From Chlorokybus atmophyticus (lineage: Eukaryota; Streptophyta; Chlorokybophyceae; Chlorokybales; Chlorokybaceae): a stretch of 64,000 bases of DNA. The DNA lies in assembly GCA_009103225.1 (NCBI GenBank), contig RHPI01001168.1:469053-533052 (forward strand). Reading direction: 5' to 3'. Both the position numbers and the translations under genes were made by a program. The notes under the pieces are model-generated. The model worked only from the letters and a program-made list of their open reading frames with translations, was not told the DNA's origin and searched no databases. Positions 58,161 to 64,000 of the stretch are shown one piece after another. Numbering within the stretch: position 1 is the first letter of the stretch; every line of letters begins with the position of its first letter.

Positions 58161-59096
58161 GACAACCTACAACCACCACATACTTATTGTTATTGAGTGA
58201 CTCAGTGACTACACATCTGCATTGCATGCACTATGCATGCACTGTGTTTATGCGTGTGTCCGCAAAACCCTGATCTGCTTGTCGCTTGGGTCGGCCACAT
58301 GCCTGCTCCAGCAGCCGCTACCAGTCGCTGCCTATGTCAGCGCCATGCCCAACTACCCTATCCAGCTTGCCGCCGTTCTCTCCGCTGCGGTGGCGGCGCA
58401 TCAGAAGATTGCTCTGCTCGCCGCCGCTGCCCATGCCGTCGACGGCGGCGGCAATGCTAAGGCACAACATACAGTGTGCTGCATGCTCCCATCACGCGCA
58501 GCGCCCATCGCGCCTATCACGCCCATCACGCCCTCGTCGCAAACTTTACACGGTGACTGACTAAGGACTGAGGGACTGACTGGTGCCTGAGCCTGCCTGA
58601 GCCTGCCTGTTGCTGCCTGAAATATTACTTTTGGACTGTTGGGTTTGCCGTTGGCTTAAGTGGACTGACGCAGACGGCCGCGGGCCGAAAGTGGTTGTCA
58701 GTGGCACTAACCGGCCGAGAGTTGTCAACCAGTTACCCTTTGGTCGATGTGCACAGACGGCCGTTGACCGGTAGTTACGGACAGCTGACAGCAATAGCCG
58801 GCAGTTTCTTTGCCGTTACACTGCTGTTAATATGTGACCCTTGCCATTTGAAAAAAGTTGGCAATTCTTGCCGTAAGCCAACACTAACATGCCATGCAGC
58901 TTGTACAAACCTTGGACTGATTGTTTGGTCTTGCACCTAAAAGCCCACAATATATACAATGTACGGGCAGTGGTGAGAGTATGTCCACTTACAACTGAGC
59001 AGCCGACTTGCGCATGAACTATCCTATAACATTGAGTCTAGCTGTCGGACTTATGCGCAGCTTGTCAACCCGTGGTACCTGCCTCAGAACTCCTCC
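58161..59096. other. intergenic, no gene recognised
   Basis: A GC-rich patch near 58300-58560 gives an Ala-rich plus frame of 112 codons (58222-58560) with no recognised domain. I do not call it a gene. Confidence 0.3.
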
Positions 59097-59952
59097 TCAA
59101 ACCCCCTCCTCCTGTTCCTCCTCCGACGAGTCTTCTGCTTCAACGCCGGAGTCATCTTCATCCGCTGCCTCGCTCGCTGACAGTACAGCGGCTACTTCGT
59201 CCTTCAGCTTGAATGTCAGCGCCTCGCCGTGCACGCGCATGCGCTTGATGGTCGCTTTGAGAGTGACCACCTGCATTTGGTAATGCTGTAAGAGTGGCGT
59301 GCTGCCAGAAGACTAGCCCATCAGCATACACACGCTTACCTCGTCTTCCGCTTTGTTGCACTCCGCCAGGCAGACAGTCAGCCTGCCGCGCTGCTCTTGG
59401 TTCACTCTGACCAACATGGCAATCTGCAAGCATACTGCTTAATTACCGCTGGAAACATTAAACTAGGTCATAGATTACCCGTTCGTTTGACTCCGCAGCT
59501 TCTCTTTTGCGACTTGTGAGCTCCCGCAAGTAGAAATAGGCTGTGCATTTGCGAGATTGGTCATGCTGTTCATGTGCATGACACTGGAGGTTGTGCATGA
59601 GGTTGTGCATGTCGTATTGACAATGTATGTCAAGTGCAAGATACTTGAGGCTGTGCATGTGCAAGATAAAAGAACCATAGCATGTGGCATTGACAGTGCA
59701 TCGTAGCCCACCTTGGTTATGCCAGTCTTGTTTCGTCCCTTCAATCATGTCGCCGTGGTCGCAGCTGCTGGTGGGTCGGATTTTCTTCGAGGCAGTATTG
59801 TGGTGTGCCTTTGCCCACTCGGAGGGGGAGCCCTGTAAGATATCGCCCGAGTCACTGTTGTCATTGGATGTGCCCTTGGTAGTCTTGGTGGGGTTTGACA
59901 CCGAGGACACCCCTCCGGCACCCTGCCCGCCCTGTGCGAACATGGAATTCAT
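59097..59952 (-). CDS. unknown four-exon coiled-coil protein with acidic tail
   Basis: Exons (minus) 59952-59712, 59540-59479, 59423-59340 and 59285-59097 total 576 nt (191 aa), phase kept, all GT-AG. The ATG 59952 follows an in-frame TAG. The N-terminal third is Gly/Ser-rich and disordered, with GDILQGSPSEWAKAHHNTAS. The middle is a predicted coiled coil: YFYLRELTSRKREAAESNER, IAMLVRVNQEQRGRLTVCLA and VVTLKATIKRMRVHGEALTF. The end is a strongly acidic EDSSEEEQEEGV. Layout suggests a small structural or adaptor protein. No family is recognised. Confidence 0.65.
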
Positions 59953-60133
59953 CCCGGACCTCGACCACAATGCCCACTACGCCCCTGGCAGCGCCGCCAA
60001 CGATCTTCCAAACGCCACATACCCTCGGCATCACGCCCCTGTAAGGGCATAGCTTGGCGGAGCTATCAATGGTGTTTTCATGCGCAGGGGGACTGACATT
60101 GCCAGAGTTGTCAATGGTACGAACTGCCATTGC

Positions 60134-60175
60134 CATTGTACAAAGGTACCATTTCAATGGTACCTTTGTACAATG
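60134..60175. repeat. perfect 19-bp-arm hairpin
   Basis: CATTGTACAAAGGTACCAT, loop TTCA, then the exact inverted copy. Confidence 0.9.
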
Positions 60176-60274
60176 CCTAGACCTTTTGGCAAAGGCATCT
60201 TCGTGCCATTGAAATGGTTCAATCAGAATGTATATGTATATAAAAATATCCAGAGACTCACCCTGGACGTGCAA

Positions 60275-60312
60275 TGGCTCGTTCGTACCATTATAATGGT
60301 ACGACGGAGCCA
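60275..60312. repeat. imperfect hairpin with GTACCATTATAATGGTAC core
   Basis: TGGCTCGTTCGTACCATTA and its inverted copy with two mismatches. It has the same ACCAT/ATGGT core as the hairpins at 60134 and 13526. A GGC run follows at 60369-60393. Confidence 0.75.
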
Positions 60313-60461
60313 GTGACTGGCGGCCAAGTTTCCCGCCTCTGGCATGCAAGGGTAGCGGTAGCGGTGGCGGTGGCGGCGGCGGCGGCGGCGGCGGGTGTGC
60401 GTGTTGCTGGATATGATGCAGGTTACATTGGCGACACCTGTGTCGACGTTAGTAGTGAGAT

Positions 60462-63244
60462 ATGGGAGTCCTTTGTCCGTATTGCCACATGCGCTTCGCC
60501 ACACGCAGCTCGGTCTACATGCACATTATTAGCAGCAGGGTGTGCAAGCAGATCAAGCTGTATGTCGGCCAGCGTCCATTACAGTACGATGCGGGTCATG
60601 TTGAACCCGGGAGTTCAATCCAGGATGCTCACATGCTTGATGCTGAAGGATTCCTCCAGGAGACACACGCACAGCAGCAACAGGAGGAGGAGGAAGTGAA
60701 CGAGGGCTTTCGATGTGTGCGTGTGCCTGAGAAACCTGTGGCACGCCAACATGGAAGTGGAGGCGTCCCTTCGCACGCGTCGGAATCCAGGTGGTATGGC
60801 TCGGAGCATGCTCTTGCAGTGGCATTCGTGCAGTGCAACAACGGCCAAGGCCTGTCGGCCTCCGACATGGGGCGGATCATCAAGTGCATCCGAAATGCAC
60901 ACTTCCTGACGGAAGAGCTCCAGTGGGAGACCGGTGTGCATGCGGCCAGCTACCTCCGGACCACGATTGCTTTCTCTCAGTCTGAGGTGTGTTCACGGTG
61001 TGCGGTGCATGTGCTTCAACCATCAGAGCCATGTCACATATGCACATGCGAGTGTGCTGCCGTATCAGAACTACGTGACGGCTGACCTGCGCAAGCCTGG
61101 AGACCCTGAGGATCAGGACATCTGCGTCACATATATGCCGGCCAAGGTCTGTGAAATGCAGTACCTAATGCAGTATCGATGCAGTATCTATTCTGAGGCC
61201 AGCATAGTAAGTAATGCTCTTGGTCGGAGCAGGTATGGCTCGCGCGGTTGTATGGCAATCCACATGCCGCCAATGGCTTCAATCTCCAGTACACTGGTGA
61301 CGAGCACAGCTTTGGCCATCCTTCCACGGGCGATTGGTGGAAGGATGTGGAGGTGGATTTGAGGAGAGAGGTGGGGGAAGCGTCCTACTTGGCGCCTGCC
61401 ATTCTGTACAGTGACAAGACCACGCTGGACAGCGCGGGCAAGCGCTCTGGCTACCCTCTGATGGCATCGCTTGCCAACTACAGTTGGGACATGTATGCTA
61501 GCAACATGGGGGTTGTTATGATAGCGCTTCTGCCGGTGGTTCACGCAGTGGCCGGGCATCCCACCTGGGCGCAGGGCAAGGAATCGTTCTCCATTCGGAA
61601 ACGTGAGATTTTTCATGACGCTTTGAATGTAGTGTTAGGGGATGTGAAGCGGGCGAGTTGGGAAGGTCTGCAGCTTATCGACCCGAATGGCATCGAGCGA
61701 CGTGTGTTTCCCGCGCTTGCCAACTACATCAGCAATTTGCAGGTAGTGGGCATGAATGGTTGTAACCGGATGCAGCCCGCCAGCAAACAGTGCATGGAGG
61801 ATGTTGTCATTAGAACATCTGAGTTTGTCGTGTTGTAGGAGACTGCCACACTCGCACGCACTGTGTCGGGCAACCAAACACGACATCCTTGCGATGTTTG
61901 TCTCGTCACCAAATCAGATCTGTTGGGAATGGATGAGGACCGGGAATTGAGAACCGAGGCCTTCTACACACCAGCAATACGTCAGCTGCGGGCGGACCTG
62001 CATAGCGGTGTTAGGAATGCACGCCAGACAGCCAAGGCTTTCAAAGAGCAGCACTCCATGCATGTCGAGGAGGTAATGGTCAAATTATCGGCATTCGTGA
62101 GGATGAATGGCTTTCCGTGAAACCAGGCAATGTGGTTTGGCAACAGAATGCACTGTGGGGTTGGCGACAGTCGCGGGTGCCGGGAGCTGACTGCTACTCT
62201 CGTCTTGCCCCTGACGCAATGCATGTGCTGGGAGGCATCATTGACCACCTGCTTGCTGCTGTGTACGACGCCGCGAAGGAACGAATGCGTCCATCCACGA
62301 GACAGATTCTGCAGGCCAGGCACGTCTTTGGTGTTGCTTTTGTGTTGAACACAAAAGCCAACAACACGTGCTCACGAGCAGATGTGCACAGGCTGAATGC
62401 ATGCAAGGCGACTCTGCGGGTTTCGCACTTCAAGGCACCCACAAGCACAGTAGATTTCTTCCTGTCCGACCACTCCTTTCAGGTGGTGGAGAAAGTGGCG
62501 GTGCTGCAGCTGCTGCCGGTCCTCGCAGACGGTTTGCTGCTCGACAGTGAGGGCAACGATTTCTTCACCATTGCTGCCGCATCGCTTGCCCAGTGGAACA
62601 AGAAGTTGCTGAAGGCGCATGAACACACAAGAGAGACCCTGACCACAGCCGACAACGAGCTGGCTGCCTTCAAAGCTGCAGTGTTGCATCCGCTACTGTC
62701 GTCATATTCTGCACAGAAGTCAGGTTGGAAGATCGAGAAGATGCATCAGCTCACTCATTTTGGGCCGGCAATTGTCAGCAGTGGACACCCAGATTGGTTC
62801 AGCGCCAACCGCATGGAGCAGACGCACGCCCAAAATATCAAACGGTGGGCGCGTGGTGGCAACAACCGGGACTACCAGGCACGTATCCTGAAGGCATGGA
62901 GCTGTGCGGAATATGTGAGAGAGGATGGCATGGTCGTGGATCCCGAGATGCGCTCGGTCATGGCGCAGGCGCGGCAGCAGTGCTGTAATGTCATGGAGAA
63001 GACGGACAAGTTGCTACGGATGGATGTGCTGACAAGGAGGGAGTCCAGCCCGTACTGGAGCGGATCTGCGCGTAGCCGCCAAGTCGCCTTGAAGACTCCA
63101 TTTGCCGACAAGCTGCCTGCCACCCTGGACAGCTGGTTGAGGAGGGAACAACTGGAGTTGGCCGACGGGTGGCGTGCTGTTCGCGTGATGAACGGAGGCA
63201 GCGGTGTACATGACATCAGGAGTCAGCATGGCGCGCGCAACTGA
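60462..63244 (+). CDS. Plavaka-like transposase, 5 exons
   Basis: Cut-and-paste transposase of the Plavaka branch of CMC/EnSpm. Exons 60462-60986, 61069-61146, 61233-61742, 61839-62072 and 62147-63244 join in phase to about 814 aa. The start MGVLCPYCHMRFATRSSVYM gives a C2HC zinc finger (C5, C8, then H and C). The Gln/Glu-rich linker QQQQEEEEVNEG follows. Catalytic-region blocks: ILYSDKTTLDSAGKRSGYPL, then ANYSWDMY, HPTWAQGKESFSIRKREIFH, LANYISNLQ joined to ETATLARTVSGNQTRHPCDV, then LAPDAMHVLGGIIDHLL, and IEKMHQLTHFGPAIVSSGHP with NIKRWARGGNNRDYQARI. These match the order of fungal and plant Plavaka proteins. A 2-bp deletion near 63199, relative to copy 1, shifts the frame and ends the protein early at 63244, before the C-terminal domain. 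Confidence 0.85.
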
Positions 63245-63383
63245 GATGTTCCATGGGCGGCCTTGGTTCTCTACACTTGAGTTGGAAGGTGATGAGGACG
63301 GTGTGAATGTGACGTGGTGGGCTCAGGCACTCCTTTTTCTGCGCGTGGTGGTGTGGGGTGGTAGCGGCGAGCGCGTGTGGAAN
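60462..63383 (+). mobile_element. Plavaka-like (CMC superfamily) DNA transposon, copy 2, near complete
   Basis: Contains the five-exon transposase gene described next. The 3' end runs into the assembly gap at 63383, so terminal repeats and target duplication cannot be read on that side. No CACT-type terminus was found on the left. Closely similar to copy 1 (4829-7040) wherever both exist. Confidence 0.8.
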
Positions 63384-64000
63384 NNNNNNNNNNNNNNNNN
63401 NNNNNNNNNNNNNNNNNNNNNNNNNNNNNNNNNNNNNNNNNNNNNNNNNNNNNNNNNNNNNNNNNNNNNNNNNNNNNNNNNNNNNNNNNNNNNNNNNNNN
63501 NNNNNNNNNNNNNNNNNNNNNNNNNNNNNNNNNNNNNNNNNNNNNNNNNNNNNNNNNNNNNNNNNNNNNNNNNNNNNNNNNNNNNNNNNNNNNNNNNNNN
63601 NNNNNNNNNNNNNNNNNNNNNNNNNNNNNNNNNNNNNNNNNNNNNNNNNNNNNNNNNNNNNNNNNNNNNNNNNNNNNNNNNNNNNNNNNNNNNNNNNNNN
63701 NNNNNNNNNNNNNNNNNNNNNNNNNNNNNNNNNNNNNNNNNNNNNNNNNNNNNNNNNNNNNNNNNNNNNNNNNNNNNNNNNNNNNNNNNNNNNNNNNNNN
63801 NNNNNNNNNNNNNNNNNNNNNNNNNNNNNNNNNNNNNNNNNNNNNNNNNNNNNNNNNNNNNNNNNNNNNNNNNNNNNNNNNNNNNNNNNNNNNNNNNNNN
63901 NNNNNNNNNNNNNNNNNNNNNNNNNNNNNNNNNNNNNNNNNNNNNNNNNNNNNNNNNNNNNNNNNNNNNNNNNNNNNNNNNNNNNNNNNNNNNNNNNNNN
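63383..64000. other. assembly gap (N)
   Basis: 618 undetermined bases. The 3' end of Plavaka copy 2 is hidden here. Confidence 1.

Noticed and set aside
58222-58560. Ala-rich 112-codon plus ORF
   Set aside because: GC-rich composition, no recognised domain and no neighbouring exon signals that keep frame.
61837-61839. TAG within Plavaka copy 2 where copy 1 has CAG
   Set aside because: Both are the AG acceptor of the same intron, not a coding change.

Overview
This window reads as nuclear DNA of a green-lineage eukaryote, most likely a green alga or charophyte. It carries an HD-Zip homeodomain-leucine zipper gene (a combination regarded as plant-lineage specific), a plant-type DUF89 phosphatase, an AP2-like gene, a plant-like tRNA-Ser(GCU) and a Ty1/copia element. 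Genes are split by many short introns (about 50 to 280 bp). The best genes were rebuilt exon by exon, checking that the reading phase is kept across each junction. The standard genetic code fits. The species cannot be named from the sequence.

Layout. 0-2.1 kb: poly-C edge, a 93-bp tandem duplication and a TG microsatellite, no gene. 2.2-4.6 kb: tRNA-Ser(GCU) and an 11-exon DUF89 phosphatase gene. 4.8-7.0 kb: decayed, 5'-truncated Plavaka-like DNA transposon. 7.2-13.3 kb: run of minus-strand coding pieces, namely a C5 cytosine methyltransferase joined by splicing to a Tudor/Agenet-like domain, a RING-like piece, unknown ORFs and an OTU-like protease. 13.66-18.56 kb: young full-length copia element with 418-bp LTRs and a TGGAT target duplication, possibly inside an intron of a gene that continues to 20.4 kb. 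21-22 kb: small acidic ORF and a 53-bp satellite. 22.4-24 kb: AP2-like gene. 27.1-29.2 kb: HD-Zip gene. 29-35 kb: AT-rich and repeat-rich DNA with hairpins and a tRNA-like motif. 35-40.4 kb: retroelement gag and a GC-rich, broken LINE-type reverse transcriptase with a zinc finger/restriction-like endonuclease tail. 41.5-42.4 kb: CAG/CTG foldback hairpins. 43.3-45.2 kb: RPxSA-repeat protein. 46.9-48.0 kb: EMC4. 50.6-51.5 kb: M23 metallopeptidase. 52.6-54.3 kb: element with terminal inverted repeats and an AT-rich satellite core. 56.6-58.2 kb: decayed pogo/Tigger transposase. 59.1-60.0 kb: four-exon coiled-coil gene. 60.5-63.4 kb: a much more complete Plavaka-like copy running into an assembly gap.

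The host genes are unrelated housekeeping and regulatory genes with no operon logic: CoA-metabolite repair, ER membrane insertion, transcription factors and a cell-wall-type hydrolase. Transposons and foldback repeats dominate the space between them. The observations I would follow first are the spliced Tudor-methyltransferase gene with its co-oriented OTU/RING neighbours, the repeated use of GC-AG introns with the donor AG|GCAAGT, and the foldback repeat families.
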